Shown: positions 1 through 9,153, numbered from the stretch's first letter. The stretch: DNA of 64,000 nucleotides from Streptomyces morookaense (GCF_013030945.1 NZ_JABBXF010000067.1:1-64000), one strand, 5' to 3'. Numbers and translations are program-made. The notes: generated by a model from the sequence alone, not told the origin.

Positions 1-31
1 ATGACCCATGGATTCATGTTACCGGCCGGAG

Positions 32-53
32 TGAACATATGAATCGATGTTCA
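32..53. promoter_or_regulatory. Inverted repeat, possible operator
   Basis: TGAACAT (32-38) and ATGTTCA (47-53) form a perfect 7-bp inverted repeat with an 8-nt spacer, about 25 nt upstream of the small reading frame starting at 79. The symmetry is what a dimeric regulator would recognise. No adjacent regulator gene lies inside the window, so the binding protein is unknown. Confidence 0.35.
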
Positions 54-78
54 TGCGTTCCTGTGTGGTGAGGGCCTT

Positions 79-297
79 ATGACCTCCACCCTCACCCCCA
101 CCGGGCCGCCGGCCACGGCGCCCGGCACCGCCCGCGCCCCGGTGGCGCCCCGCCGCCGTGGTGCTGTTCCTGTGATCGTCGTCTTCGCCACCTCCGGCGC
201 CCTGGAAACAGCCGACGCCGTCGTTGGCGGCCTCAACGGCCTGCGCCTGCTCGCCGATTCGGCCTGGCGGCGGGGTGATACGCGCAACGGCCGGTGA
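79..297 (+). pseudogene. Short frame, possibly N-terminal remnant of a cation diffusion facilitator
   Basis: A 72-codon frame with GC-rich third positions, so it has been under coding selection at some time. Residues about 30-62 read as a hydrophobic stretch with ALETADAVVGGLNGLRLLAD, which resembles the start of CDF metal-efflux proteins (E..VGG..SGSLALLAD). The frame then stops, whereas CDF proteins are around 300 aa. It may be a truncated transporter gene or an unrelated small protein. The family link is inference from one short motif. Confidence 0.3.
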
Positions 298-347
298 CCC
301 GCCGGCCGGCCGAATCACCGCCGGGCACGGCGACTTGCCGGTCTTCT

Positions 348-515
348 CTACTTCTTCCCGCGCCGCTGCTTGCGGGGCGACTCCTCGTCGCGTTCCAGCG
401 CCTCGGGATCACGCCACTCCGTCGACCGCGTCATGCGGCCCGTGCGGGCCTGGTGCTGTGTCGCCCGCTTCAGCTCGTCGTCCTTCTTGGGGCCGTGCTT
501 GCTGCTGCGTTCCAT
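348..515 (-). CDS. Small highly charged protein, 55 aa, function unknown
   Basis: Begins MERSSKHGPKKDDELKRATQ and is rich in Lys, Arg, Glu and Asp with no hydrophobic segment, so it is probably cytoplasmic and perhaps partly disordered. An AAAGGAG ribosome binding site lies at a good distance upstream of the ATG at 515. The opening SSKHGPKKDDELK is familiar from small conserved actinomycete proteins that have no assigned role. Its own RBS and coding-like third positions support a real gene. It stands alone, divergent from the flavohemoprotein gene. Confidence 0.6.
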   Translation of the reverse strand: MERSSKHGPKKDDELKRATQHQARTGRMTRSTEWRDPEALERDEESPRKQRRGKK

Positions 516-720
516 GACTGCACCACTCCTTTCCTCCCTCCAGCGTAGGCGGCACTCGTCCGGAACGCGGCGGGAGACAGCGCGAGGCCGATTCCGGGAC
601 TGCCGGGCCCGGTGACAAGGACGTTCGGCCCTCCTTCCGGCACCCCCGCCGCTGAAGGATGGCTGCGTCACGCGCCGGCGTGGCACCTCATCGAGCACGA
701 CATCTCCCAGGAGTTCACGC

Positions 721-1934
721 ATGCTTTCGGATGAATCGGCAGCGGTGATCGAAGCCACCCTGCCCGCGGTGGGCGAGGCCCTGGACGAGATCACCACCGC
801 TTCTACGCCACGATGTTCGCCGAACGGCCAGAACTGCTCGACGGAATGTTCAACCGCGGCAACCAGGCCAGCGGCGCGCAGCGCCGGGCGCTGGCCGGGT
901 CCATCGCAGCCTTCGCCGGGGCGCTGCTCGCCGACCGCGACGCACGGCCGGAGAACCTGCTGGGACGCATCGCGCACAAGCACGCCGCGGTCGGGGTGAC
1001 CGACGACCAGTACACGATCGTCCACAAATACCTCTTCGGCGCCATCGCCGAGGTGCTGGGCGGGGCCGTGACACCCGAAGTGGCGGCGGCCTGGGACGAG
1101 GTGTACTGGCTGATGGCCGCGGCACTCATCGCCCGGGAAGCGCGGCTGTACCTCGAAGCGCAGGCGGAGCCCGGCCGCCCGTGGCGGCAGTGGACGGTGG
1201 TCGAGCGCCGCGAGGAGACGCCCGACGTCGTCTCCTTCCTGCTGCGCCCGGCCGACGGGCGCCCGGCACCCGCCGCCCGCGCCGGGCAGTACGTGAGCGT
1301 GCGGGTACGGATGCCCGACGGGGTGCGCCAACTGCGCCAGTACAGCCTCTCGTCGGCGCCCGGCACGGACGTGCGCCGCATCACCGTGAAGCGGGTGCAC
1401 GGCGGCGACGCCCCGGAGGGCGAGGTGTCCAACCTGCTCCACCGCACCGTGCGCGAAGGCGACGAGCTGACGCTCTCGGCCCCGTTCGGCGACGTGGTGC
1501 TGGACGACGGCGACGCCCCTCTGATGCTGGTCTCCGCCGGGATCGGCTGCACGCCCATGGTCGGCATGCTGGCGCGCCTGGCCGCAACGGGCTCCACGCG
1601 CCCGGTGCACGTCCTGCACGCGGACCGCTCCCCCGCCGACCATGCGCTGCGGGCCGAGACGCACGACCTGGTGGAACGGCTGCCGGACGCACGGCTCGTG
1701 GAATGGTACGAATCCTCCGCCGACGGCGGCGGGCCCGGGGCACGCAGCGGGCAGATGCTCCTCGAAGGCATCGACGGACCCGCCTTCCCCGCCGACGCCA
1801 CCGTGTACTTGTGCGGGCCGCTGCCCTTCATGCGGGAAATCCGCGGGCAGTTGCTCCGGCTGGGCGTGCCGGCCCGGCACATCAGGTACGAGGTCTTCGG
1901 TCCCGATCTGTGGCTGGCCGACGCACAGAGCTGA
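721..1934 (+). pseudogene. hmp: Flavohemoprotein (NO dioxygenase type), interrupted by a one-base frameshift
   Basis: Flavohemoproteins oxidise nitric oxide to nitrate using NAD(P)H, FAD and haem in the cytoplasm. Translation from the ATG at 721 (good GGAG upstream) reads a globin N-terminus for about 26 codons. The frame is then lost near 798, and the rest continues from about 799 to 1934 in another frame. Adding one C at 796-798 restores TRFYATMFAERPELL and a protein of 404 aa, normal for the family. Visible features: distal Tyr in FYATMF, E7-like Gln in NRGNQ, proximal His in IAHKHAAVGV, FAD motif RQYSLSS, and a C-terminal NAD domain with LVSAGIGCTPM. An ATG at 813 could start a product lacking helix A. 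The break could be a real mutation or a sequencing error. I saw no convincing NsrR site. Confidence 0.85.
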
Positions 1935-1948
1935 ACTCCCCGCGGATT

Positions 1949-2656
1949 TCAGACAGTTGTCTCGGGGTGTGCCGGGCCGAGGTAGTGGACAGCGCACTGC
2001 TGGGCGTGCGGGGCGAGGAGGCCGTGCAGTTCCTCCGCTGCGGTCTTGAGGATGTCCCCGTCGCGGGTGGCGTGGAGGGTCTCCAGGAGGAAGGCGACGT
2101 GGGTGGAGTCCTCGGTGACGCGGGTGCGGTGGGCGTCGCGGTGATTCCAGTGCCGGGTCAACACGTCCGTGGTGTCGGTGTAGATGATCTCGCCGGGGCC
2201 GGGGTTCTCGGTGGTGCCGGGTTCGCCGAGCGGGGTGAAGGTCTCGTCGCCGTGCGCGTACCGGATCTCCACGTCGCCGGAGACGCGGTCGAGGTCGAAG
2301 GCGCCGGCGGGCAGGCCGTGACGGACGGAGACGGCGTTGTACGAGTCGACGGCCGGGTTGATCCGCGGCAGGGCGCCCTTCTTCGCGAGACGGCGGCCGA
2401 GGGCGTCGACACTGGGCCGGATGCGGCGGGGGTTGGTGCCGAAGGAACGGTAGGCGGTGTGCCAGGCCTCGATGCGCGGGTCGTGCTCGTCGGCGGGCTG
2501 CCAGGCGCCGGCGGCGAGCTGCTGCTCCAGATCCTCCAGGGCATCGGCGGTGGCGGGCCAGGGCTCACGGCCGCGCAGACCGGTGGCGGTGACGACGGCG
2601 ATGAGGGCATCGGGGAAGGCGTCGGCGACGGCGGGGGTGAGGCGGAAGGTGGTCAT
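1949..2656 (-). CDS. B3/4 domain-containing protein, 235 aa
   Basis: Stand-alone relative of the B3/4 domain of the phenylalanyl-tRNA synthetase beta chain, a fold thought to bind amino acids or nucleic acids. The motifs SFGTNPRRIRPSVDAL and RINPAVDSYNAVSV sit in the middle and GDVEIRYAHGDETFTPLG follows. The start was placed at the ATG at 2656 because the conserved MTTFRLTPAVADAFPDALIA begins there; the frame is open further upstream with coding-like codon use. It converges with the flavohemoprotein gene, leaving a 14-bp gap, and is divergent from an XRE-cupin regulator that probably controls it. The biological role of this family is not settled. Confidence 0.8.
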   Translation of the reverse strand: MTTFRLTPAVADAFPDALIAVVTATGLRGREPWPATADALEDLEQQLAAGAWQPADEHDPRIEAWHTAYRSFGTNPRRIRPSVDALGRRLAKKGALPRINPAVDSYNAVSVRHGLPAGAFDLDRVSGDVEIRYAHGDETFTPLGEPGTTENPGPGEIIYTDTTDVLTRHWNHRDAHRTRVTEDSTHVAFLLETLHATRDGDILKTAAEELHGLLAPHAQQCAVHYLGPAHPETTV

Positions 2657-2979
2657 CGAGGGGTCCGTTCCGGGTTTGTGGTCGTTGGTGGGGCCTGGTC
2701 GCCGTCGGGCTGGCAACGGGCCGCCCGGGCGGCGCAACAGCTCGGCCTCGGCCTCGGGTTCGTCCGTGATGACGACTGCGTAGTGGCTGGTCGGAACGCC
2801 GTCCGCATGTCGGCGCATCCGTAGGCCGGGGAACTGCCCAGGGCCGGCAGCAGAGCGATCACGGAAACACCCCTTACCATCAGTAGAACGACTACACCGT
2901 ACAACGCATCGACCGACAGCCGTCAACCGAACGACCGCACGGTGCAGTGCATTGGCCCACGCCATGAAGGGACGAACCG
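2657..2979. other. Divergent intergenic region between B3/4 gene and XRE regulator
   Basis: A 323-bp gap. On the minus strand the reading frame of the B3/4 gene stays open over roughly 2657-2830 with GC-rich third positions, so it may be an N-terminal extension or an eroded gene; nothing recognisable is encoded. Around 2880-2915 the sequence is less GC-rich and contains ACTACACCGTACAAC, the sort of sequence found in TetR-type operators, but no clean palindrome is present. Promoters for both flanking genes should lie here. Confidence 0.4.
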
Positions 2980-3552
2980 ATGGCCGCAACCGAGGCGGCG
3001 CTGCGGACGCTCGCGCACAACGTCAGGGCGGCCCGCACCCGCGCCGGGCTGTCCCTGGACGAGCTCGGCCGGCGCGCCAAGGTCAGCAAGGGCGCCCTGG
3101 TCGGCCTGGAGAAGGCCCAGGGGAATCCGAACTTCGCCACCCTGGTCCGCCTCGCCGACACGCTCGGCGTCTCCGTCTCCGCCCTGCTGGAAGGCCGCTC
3201 CGAAGAACGCGTCCGGGTGGTGAGCGCCGATACCGTGATGCCGCTCTGGAAGGGGGAGAGCGGCAGTGAGGCCCGGCTCATGCTGACCACCGGCGGCCCT
3301 GCGGCCACCGAGGTCTGGCGCTGGACGCTGGAGCCCGGCGAGGAGTACCCGAGCCATCCCCACCAGGCCGGCGTGACCGAAACCGTCAGCGTGACCGCCG
3401 GGCAGATGGTGCTCGTGGTCGACGGCGCCGAATACCCGGTCGCGGCCGGGGAGACGGCCGCCTTCGACGGCGACACCGCCCACGCCTACCGCGGCGCGGG
3501 GACCGGGACCTGTCACCTGATCATGACCGTCCACCTGCCGCCCGGCACCTGA
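2980..3552 (+). CDS. XRE-family transcriptional regulator with C-terminal cupin domain, 190 aa
   Basis: Residues about 9-64 form a helix-turn-helix of the XRE type (LSLDELGRRAKVSKGALVGL, followed by GNPNFATLVRLADTLGVS). Residues about 85-187 form a cupin barrel (LEPGEEYPSHPHQAGVTET, with AAGETAAFDGDTAHAY). This two-domain layout belongs to the family of small-molecule-responsive regulators in which the cupin senses a ligand. It is divergent from the B3/4-domain gene at 1949-2656, and this arrangement suggests that it regulates that gene and itself. The ligand is unknown. The 7-bp gap to the next gene is a tail-to-tail junction. Confidence 0.87.
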   Translation: MAATEAALRTLAHNVRAARTRAGLSLDELGRRAKVSKGALVGLEKAQGNPNFATLVRLADTLGVSVSALLEGRSEERVRVVSADTVMPLWKGESGSEARLMLTTGGPAATEVWRWTLEPGEEYPSHPHQAGVTETVSVTAGQMVLVVDGAEYPVAAGETAAFDGDTAHAYRGAGTGTCHLIMTVHLPPGT

Positions 3553-3559
3553 CGCCCCA

Positions 3560-5611
3560 TCAGGCGGGCGCAGGGAGAGTTCCCCGCAACGGGACACCCT
3601 CCGCCGTTCCGGTCACCGAGGCCGGCACGTCCGGGGCGAGCGTGTTCCAGGTGGTGTCGACGCTGCTGTCCCGGCCCGTATCAGGGGTGACGAGGAGATG
3701 CGCGGTGACCACGCCCCGGACCCGGTCCCACGTGGCGGTGCCGCTGACGGCGGCGTCGTCCGCCCAGCGCACCCCCGTGAAGCCGAAGCACGCCTGCGTA
3801 TCACCGGTGACGGTCCAACTGCCGCCGCGCAGGCCCGTGTCATGACCCTCGCTCAGGTAGCCGCTGCGGACGATCGCGTCGCCCACCACCGCGACCCCGG
3901 AGGCCGCCGCCCGTAACGCATCGGCATCTGCCTGGTTGCCGGGCGCAGGCGTGGCCGGAACGGTGTCGGCGAGACGGGCGGGGTAAGCCGCGAGGACGGG
4001 GATGGCGGGGGTGTGCCGGGTGCAGGAGGTGTTCAGGCGTGACAAGGCGGTGGGGGCGCTGAGGAACTGGCGGTACAGGGACTGGCCGCACGCCTCCGGG
4101 CCCGGCCGGGTGCGGTCGGCCATGGCGGTGATGTGGGTGAGGTTGGGCACGGTCACGAACCGTGCGGAGGGCCCCAGTTGGGCCGCGACGTGCCGGCCGC
4201 CTGCGGCGGGGGTGAGCGAGTCGAGGTCGCCGCCGAGGACGAGGACGGGCAGCGTCGGCGGCACCCGGGGCGGCCGGGCGGTGACGGGGGTACGGGCGCG
4301 CTGCGGCACGGGCCAGTCGAGGCAGGCGTCATAGGTGTTGGTGTAGGCGTCTGCGGTCGTCCACTCGGCGGCCGTGAAGGGAGCGAAGGCGGCATCGGGC
4401 TCGGCGGCGATACGGCTCCGGAGCCGGCGGGCGCGTTCGCCGACCGGACCGGCCATGGAGAACAGCTGGGGGTAGTCGGTGCAGGCCGTCGCGAAGTACA
4501 GGGTGTCGGAGAAGGCGGGTGGCGGCGCGTTGGTGCCGTCGTACGCGATGGTCTGTTCGGCCAGACGGAGCAGCGGGACGGTGTCCCCGCGGCCGAGGAA
4601 GGCCTCGGCCGCGGCCTGCAGGCCGTGGTAGACGGCCGGGTCGGACCCGGCAGCGGTGACCAGGTCCACCAGGGTGGTCACGGTGACGGTGACGGTGACG
4701 GGCTGTCCGTCCAGGCCGGTGGTGGTGCCGGTGAGCGGCGTCGCCCGCAGACGGGCCGCGAGAGCGGACACCGTGCGCCAGGCGTCGGCGGATCCGTGTG
4801 CGGCGCAGGCCGGGGAACGGCGGCAGGCGAGGCCGAAGGCCTTGCGGGCGGTGGTGATGCTGCTGGTGTACCAGGGATCGAGGCCGAAGACTTCGTAGGT
4901 GGCGTCCAGGGTGAGCGAACGGAGCAGGGACGGGTGTCGGGTCGCGAAGACCTGGGCGAACCAGCTGCCGTAGGAGTCTCCGTACAAGTCGACGCTGTTC
5001 AGGCCCAGTTGGGGCAGCAGGTCGGCGAGATCCTGCGCGGCGTCGGCGGTTCCGAACGACTCCGAGGCATGGATCCAGCCGCCGTCGGGGCGCTGCCAGG
5101 TGTGGTCGAGACGGTCGCCGCAGGCGCCCACGGTGCGGGCGAAATCGGGGCCGGAGGGCCGGCCCTTGTAGTTCTCCAGCTCGGCACAGCGCAGGACTTC
5201 GGAGTGGCCGGTACCCCGCAGGTCGACCATGAGCAGGTTGCGGTGTGCCCGGAGCGGGCCCAGCAGCTCCAGATACGCGGTACGCGAGTACGTGGTCGCC
5301 CAGCCGGGGCCGCCGTCGACCACGACCGTGGTGCCCTCGGGCCGCCCGGTGGCCGGTACCCACTCGAAGCCGATCCCCAGAGCCGGGCTGCCGGGCGTAC
5401 CGCGGTCCAGCGGGACCCGGGCCGAGCCGCACCAGCTCTCCGGCTGCCGGCCGCACGGGCCGAGCCGGAGGGTACCGAGCCGGAGCACGGGGCCCGGCGT
5501 GCACGCCCCGGCGGGCGCCGCGCCCACCGCGACGAGCATCACCAGCACCAGGACGGCGAGAGCACTGCGGCGGGCCGAAGGACCGGCGAACCGGCGGGAC
5601 GTGACGGTCAT
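3560..5611 (-). CDS. Secreted alpha/beta hydrolase of the S33/TAP-like group, 683 aa
   Basis: A signal peptide (basic start, then a hydrophobic run ending AAPAGA) indicates export. The hydrolase core shows VVVDGGPGW (oxyanion region), DLRGTGHSE, the nucleophile elbow GDSYGSW with Ser213, an acid in GGDLDSLTP, and a His in LTHITAMAD. Family members are tripeptidyl aminopeptidases and related exopeptidases or esterases. The C-terminal ~110 residues lie beyond the usual catalytic core. The start at 5611 is supported by GGAGG six nt upstream. A TTA codon at 3914-3916 suggests bldA-dependent, late expression. A hexamer repeat near 4680 encodes an alternating Val-Thr run. The substrate cannot be told from sequence. 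Confidence 0.8.
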   Translation of the reverse strand: MTVTSRRFAGPSARRSALAVLVLVMLVAVGAAPAGACTPGPVLRLGTLRLGPCGRQPESWCGSARVPLDRGTPGSPALGIGFEWVPATGRPEGTTVVVDGGPGWATTYSRTAYLELLGPLRAHRNLLMVDLRGTGHSEVLRCAELENYKGRPSGPDFARTVGACGDRLDHTWQRPDGGWIHASESFGTADAAQDLADLLPQLGLNSVDLYGDSYGSWFAQVFATRHPSLLRSLTLDATYEVFGLDPWYTSSITTARKAFGLACRRSPACAAHGSADAWRTVSALAARLRATPLTGTTTGLDGQPVTVTVTVTTLVDLVTAAGSDPAVYHGLQAAAEAFLGRGDTVPLLRLAEQTIAYDGTNAPPPAFSDTLYFATACTDYPQLFSMAGPVGERARRLRSRIAAEPDAAFAPFTAAEWTTADAYTNTYDACLDWPVPQRARTPVTARPPRVPPTLPVLVLGGDLDSLTPAAGGRHVAAQLGPSARFVTVPNLTHITAMADRTRPGPEACGQSLYRQFLSAPTALSRLNTSCTRHTPAIPVLAAYPARLADTVPATPAPGNQADADALRAAASGVAVVGDAIVRSGYLSEGHDTGLRGGSWTVTGDTQACFGFTGVRWADDAAVSGTATWDRVRGVVTAHLLVTPDTGRDSSVDTTWNTLAPDVPASVTGTAEGVPLRGTLPAPA

Positions 5612-5686
5612 GCCGCCCTCCTGGATGAGGCACCGACGCGGTGCGGCTCCGGCCCGGGCCGCCAACTCCTGCGGTGCGGTGGGCAC

Positions 5687-5893
5687 TCAGCAGTTTTGTG
5701 CATGAACGCCGCCGTCGCCAGTGGAGCACCCCGGAACGCCGGACCCGGCTCCGCCCTGCCGGGTGCCGCCGACGCGGGCGCGTACGGGGTCCACCGCCTC
5801 CCACTGCTCCGGTCCCGGACTCGCCGGGGCCGCGGGGAAGAGCCCGTCCTGTTCCTTGATGATGTGCTCGCCAGCGCTGGACACGGTCGGCAA
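5687..5893 (-). pseudogene. C-terminal fragment of a hemerythrin-like domain protein
   Basis: The frame reads GEHIIKEQDGLFPAAPASPG then EQWEAVDPVRARVG, which matches the last helix and tail of bacterial hemerythrin-like di-iron proteins (HI.KE.DGLFPAA). The upstream helices with the other iron ligands are missing, because the frame runs directly into sequence that belongs to the oppositely oriented DinB fragment. No good start codon or RBS is present. It is a relic. The family call rests on one motif. Confidence 0.55.
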
Positions 5894-6128
5894 GGTGCCG
5901 TGGTGGCCCGATGGCAGGGACGAAGTGACGTTGCATCATGCCGTGGTGCGCGTGATCGCCGATACGCACCGGCACGCGGGGCATGCCGACATCGTCCGGG
6001 AGCTCATCGACGGTGCCGTCGGGATGGCCAAGGGCAACGGCAGCATGCCGTCGGGCGACCCGGTGTGGTGGGAGGACCACCGGAGCCGGCTGGAGCGTGC
6101 GGCCCGGGAAGCCGACCGGGACGCGTGA
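5880..6128 (+). pseudogene. C-terminal fragment of a DinB/DUF664 family protein
   Basis: About 82 codons read WPDGRDEVTLHHAVVRVIAD, THRHAGHADIVRELIDGAVG and PVWWEDHRSRLERA. These are the closing helices of the DinB-like, mycothiol-transferase-type (DUF664) fold common in actinomycetes, including the HAGH metal-site region. The N-terminal half that should carry the first metal ligand is absent. A GTG at 5895 could allow a short product, but no RBS is evident. It overlaps the start of the hemerythrin-like fragment on the other strand. Confidence 0.55.
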
Positions 6129-6176
6129 CGCCGGCGCGGGCCCACCTGACCGGCGGGCCCCTCGCCCCGGGCGGCA

Positions 6177-8102
6177 TCAGGCCGCAACGGTCGCCTTCGA
6201 TGCCGCGGGCTGCCGGGCGGCAGGGCTCTTCTCGCGGAGGCTCTTGAGGAGGATCACCAGCGCTGCCGCGACAGCCGTACCGGCCGCGACAGCAAGCAGA
6301 TAGAGCAGCGGCCGGCCGATCAGCGGGACCACGAAGATGCCGCCGTGCGGGGCACGCAGGCTGCAGCCGAAGGCCATCGACAGCGCGCCGGTGACCGCAC
6401 CGCCCGCCATCGCGGAGGGGATGACCCGCAAGGGGTCGGCGGCTGCGAAGGGGATCGCGCCTTCGGTGATGAAGGAGGCACCGAGCACCCAGGCGGCCTT
6501 GCCGTTCTCCCGCTCGGTCGTGGTGAACAGCCGGCCGCGCACGGTGGTGGCCAGCGCCATCGCCAGCGGCGGGACCATGCCGGCCGCCATCACCGCGGCC
6601 ATCACCTTCAGGCTGCCCTCGTTGGGGTGGGCGAGGCCGCCGACGGCGAATGCGTAGGCGACCTTGTTCAACGGGCCGCCGAGGTCGAAGCACATCATCA
6701 GGCCGAGGACGACGCCCAGGACGACCGCGTTGGCGCCGGAGAGGCCGGACAGCCAGTCGGTCAAGGCCTCTTGGAGCGTGGCGACCGGCTTGCCGACCAC
6801 GAGGAACATCAGAAAGCCGACGACCGCCGAGGAGAGCAGCGGAATCACGACGACCGGCATGATGCCGCGCAGCACCGCGGGTATGCGGACCCGCTGGACC
6901 GCCCTCACCACCGCGCCCGCCAGCAGACCGGCGATCAGGCCGCCGAGAAAGCCCGCGTCGACGGTGAGCGCGATCGCGCCACCGACGAAGCCCGGGACCA
7001 GGCCGGGCCGGTCGGCCATGCCGTAGGCGATGAACCCGGCCAGGACCGGGACGAGGAAGCCGAACGCGACGCCGCCGACCTGGAAGAACAGGGCCGCCCA
7101 GCTCGTGGCTCCCGTCCAGGCGAAGTGCTCCGCGACGGACGGTGCCTTGTCGATCGTGTACCCGCCGATCGCAAAGGCGAGGGCGATGAGCAGGCCACCG
7201 GCGGCGACGAACGGCACCATGTAACTGACGCCGGTCATCAGCCACTTGCGCAGCCGGGTGCCGAAGCCGTCGGCCGCGTCGCTGCCCTTGTCCATCGGCG
7301 CGGTGACGGTGCGCGCCGGGGCGCTCACGTCGCCGCGCTCCGCCTTCTCCCGTACCTCGGCGATGAGTTCGGCGGGCCGGTTGATGCCCGCCTTCACACC
7401 GACGTCGACGGTCGGCTTGCCGGCGAACCGCTCCTTGTCCCGTATCTCGACGTCGTGCGCGAGGATCACGCCGTCCGCTTCCGCGACGAGTTGCGGGTCC
7501 AGCCGCTTGAATCCGGCCGAGCCCTGTGTCTCGACGTTCACCACGACGCCGGCGGCCCGGCCCGCCTTCTCCAGCGACTCGGCGGCCATGTAGGTGTGCG
7601 CGATGCCGGTGGGGCACGAGGTGACGGCGACGATCCGGAAGGGCGGCTCGGCAGAGGCCGGTTCGTCGCCGCGGATCAGGGCGGCGGCCTGCTCCGGCTC
7701 GGTCGCCGAGCGCAGTGCGCCGGTGAACGTCTCGTCCATCAGGTGACGGGCGAGCGACGAGAGGATCGTCAGGTGGTCCGCGTCGCCGCCCGTGGGGGCC
7801 GCGATGAGGAAGATCAGGTCGGCCGGGCCGTCCGGCGCCCCGAAGTCGACACCGGAGGTACTGCGCCCGAACGCCAGCGTCGGCTCGGTGACATGCGCAC
7901 TGCGGCAGTGCGGGATGCCGATGCCGCCGTCCAGACCGGTCGGCATCTGTGCCTCGCGCGCGGCAACGTCCGCGAGGAAGCCCTCCAGGTCGGTGACGCG
8001 GCCGACCGCGGCCATGCGTTCGGCCAGCGACCGTGCGGCGGCTTCCTTCGTTTCTGCGGACAGGCCGAGGTCGACCAGTTCCGCGGTGATCAGCTCACTC
8101 AT
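6177..8102 (-). CDS. fruA: Fructose-specific PTS enzyme IIABC, 641 aa
   Basis: Takes up fructose with phosphorylation to fructose 1-phosphate. Domains in order: IIA (about 1-145, phospho-His65 in GIGIPHCRS), IIB (about 154-255, phospho-Cys163 in TSCPTGIAHTYMAAE) and the membrane IIC domain (about 290-620) with many hydrophobic helices and MMCFDLGGPLNKVAYAF and FITEGAIPFA motifs. Length and order match the fused fructose permeases of Streptomyces. It is the last gene of a fruR-fruK-fruA operon, 61 bp after fruK. The general PTS proteins EI and HPr are not in this window. Confidence 0.95.
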   Translation of the reverse strand: MSELITAELVDLGLSAETKEAAARSLAERMAAVGRVTDLEGFLADVAAREAQMPTGLDGGIGIPHCRSAHVTEPTLAFGRSTSGVDFGAPDGPADLIFLIAAPTGGDADHLTILSSLARHLMDETFTGALRSATEPEQAAALIRGDEPASAEPPFRIVAVTSCPTGIAHTYMAAESLEKAGRAAGVVVNVETQGSAGFKRLDPQLVAEADGVILAHDVEIRDKERFAGKPTVDVGVKAGINRPAELIAEVREKAERGDVSAPARTVTAPMDKGSDAADGFGTRLRKWLMTGVSYMVPFVAAGGLLIALAFAIGGYTIDKAPSVAEHFAWTGATSWAALFFQVGGVAFGFLVPVLAGFIAYGMADRPGLVPGFVGGAIALTVDAGFLGGLIAGLLAGAVVRAVQRVRIPAVLRGIMPVVVIPLLSSAVVGFLMFLVVGKPVATLQEALTDWLSGLSGANAVVLGVVLGLMMCFDLGGPLNKVAYAFAVGGLAHPNEGSLKVMAAVMAAGMVPPLAMALATTVRGRLFTTTERENGKAAWVLGASFITEGAIPFAAADPLRVIPSAMAGGAVTGALSMAFGCSLRAPHGGIFVVPLIGRPLLYLLAVAAGTAVAAALVILLKSLREKSPAARQPAASKATVAA

Positions 8103-8163
8103 CGCGGGCTCCCTTGCGCGCGGTACCGCCGTGGGGCGGTGAGGGTGGGAAAGACGGATCCGG

Positions 8164-9153
8164 CTACGGGCGGCGCATGTCCTCCCGACTCCCGCTCGAC
8201 AGCGCCCGGTTGACCGGCTCCGTCAGCGGACGGGCCAGGGGGACGTCGTCCGTCGTGGTGACCGCCGCCGGCACGAGGTCGGCCGGTGCCGGCATCAGGC
8301 TGCCCGGCAGCTGCACGGCGGCCGCACCATAGGCGACCGCAGCGGCCAGTGCCCGTACACCCGTGCCTCCGGCCACGAGGAAACCGGCGAGCGAGGCGTC
8401 GCCCGCACCGACGTTGCTGCGGACGGTGGCGACGGGGGCGCCGGCGAAGTGGGCGCCGGCTCCGTCGACCAGCAGCTGTCCGTCGGCACCCAGCGAGGCC
8501 AGTACGGCGCGGGCGCCCGCCGCGCGCAGCTCCTCGGCGGCCTTGACCGCGTCGCCCACGGTCGCGAGCGGGCGGCCGACGGCCTGCGCCAGTTCCTCGG
8601 CGTTCGGCTTGACGACATCCGGGCGTTCGCGCAGCGCGGCGGTCAGCGACGGGCCGGAGGTGTCCAGGGCGATACGGGCGCCCGCGCGGTGCGCCCGTGC
8701 GACGAGTTCGGCGTACCACTCGGGCGGCAGGCCGCGCGGCAGGCTGCCGCAGCAGGCGACCCAGTCGGCGCCCCCGGAGCGCGCGCCGACCGCCGCCAGC
8801 AACGCCTCCGCCTCGGCGGCGGTCAGCTCCGGCCCGGTCGCGTTGATCTTCGTGAGGGTGCCGTCGGGTTCGACGGCCGAGATGTTGGACCGTGTGTGGC
8901 CGGTCACCGGCACGCCCGCCACCTCGATGCCCTCGGCACCCAGCAGCCCGGCCAGCGCGGCACCCGCGGGGCCGCCCAGCGGCATCACCGCGAGGGTGCG
9001 GTGCCCGGCCGCGGCAACGGCCCGCGAGACGTTGACGCCCTTGCCGCCCGGATCGATCCGGTCCGCGGTGGCCCGGAGCACGGCCCCGCGGTCCAGCGCC
9101 GGGATCTCGTACGTCCGGTCCAGGCTCGGGTTCGGGGTGACGGTGAGGATCAT
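8164..9153 (-). CDS. fruK: 1-phosphofructokinase, 329 aa
   Basis: Phosphorylates fructose 1-phosphate to fructose 1,6-bisphosphate, feeding PTS-imported fructose into glycolysis. PfkB-family signatures are clear: DPGGKGVNVSRA near the N-terminus, CCGSLPRGLP in the middle, VKPNAEEL, and the catalytic NVGAGDASLAGF near the end. The ATG overlaps the fruR stop as ATGA (9150-9153), so the two genes are translationally coupled. Product, order and spacing all fit the fructose operon. Confidence 0.95.
   Translation of the reverse strand: MILTVTPNPSLDRTYEIPALDRGAVLRATADRIDPGGKGVNVSRAVAAAGHRTLAVMPLGGPAGAALAGLLGAEGIEVAGVPVTGHTRSNISAVEPDGTLTKINATGPELTAAEAEALLAAVGARSGGADWVACCGSLPRGLPPEWYAELVARAHRAGARIALDTSGPSLTAALRERPDVVKPNAEELAQAVGRPLATVGDAVKAAEELRAAGARAVLASLGADGQLLVDGAGAHFAGAPVATVRSNVGAGDASLAGFLVAGGTGVRALAAAVAYGAAAVQLPGSLMPAPADLVPAAVTTTDDVPLARPLTEPVNRALSSGSREDMRRP

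Noticed and set aside
661..720. NsrR-binding site upstream of the flavohemoprotein gene
   Set aside because: Some similarity at GAGCACGACATCTCCCAGGA, but the dyad symmetry expected for NsrR is poor, so it was not listed.
1181..2824. Long plus-strand frame rich in Arg, Gly and Ala
   Set aside because: It is the out-of-frame shadow of the flavohemoprotein and, antisense, of the B3/4 gene. Residue composition is low complexity and no motif is present.
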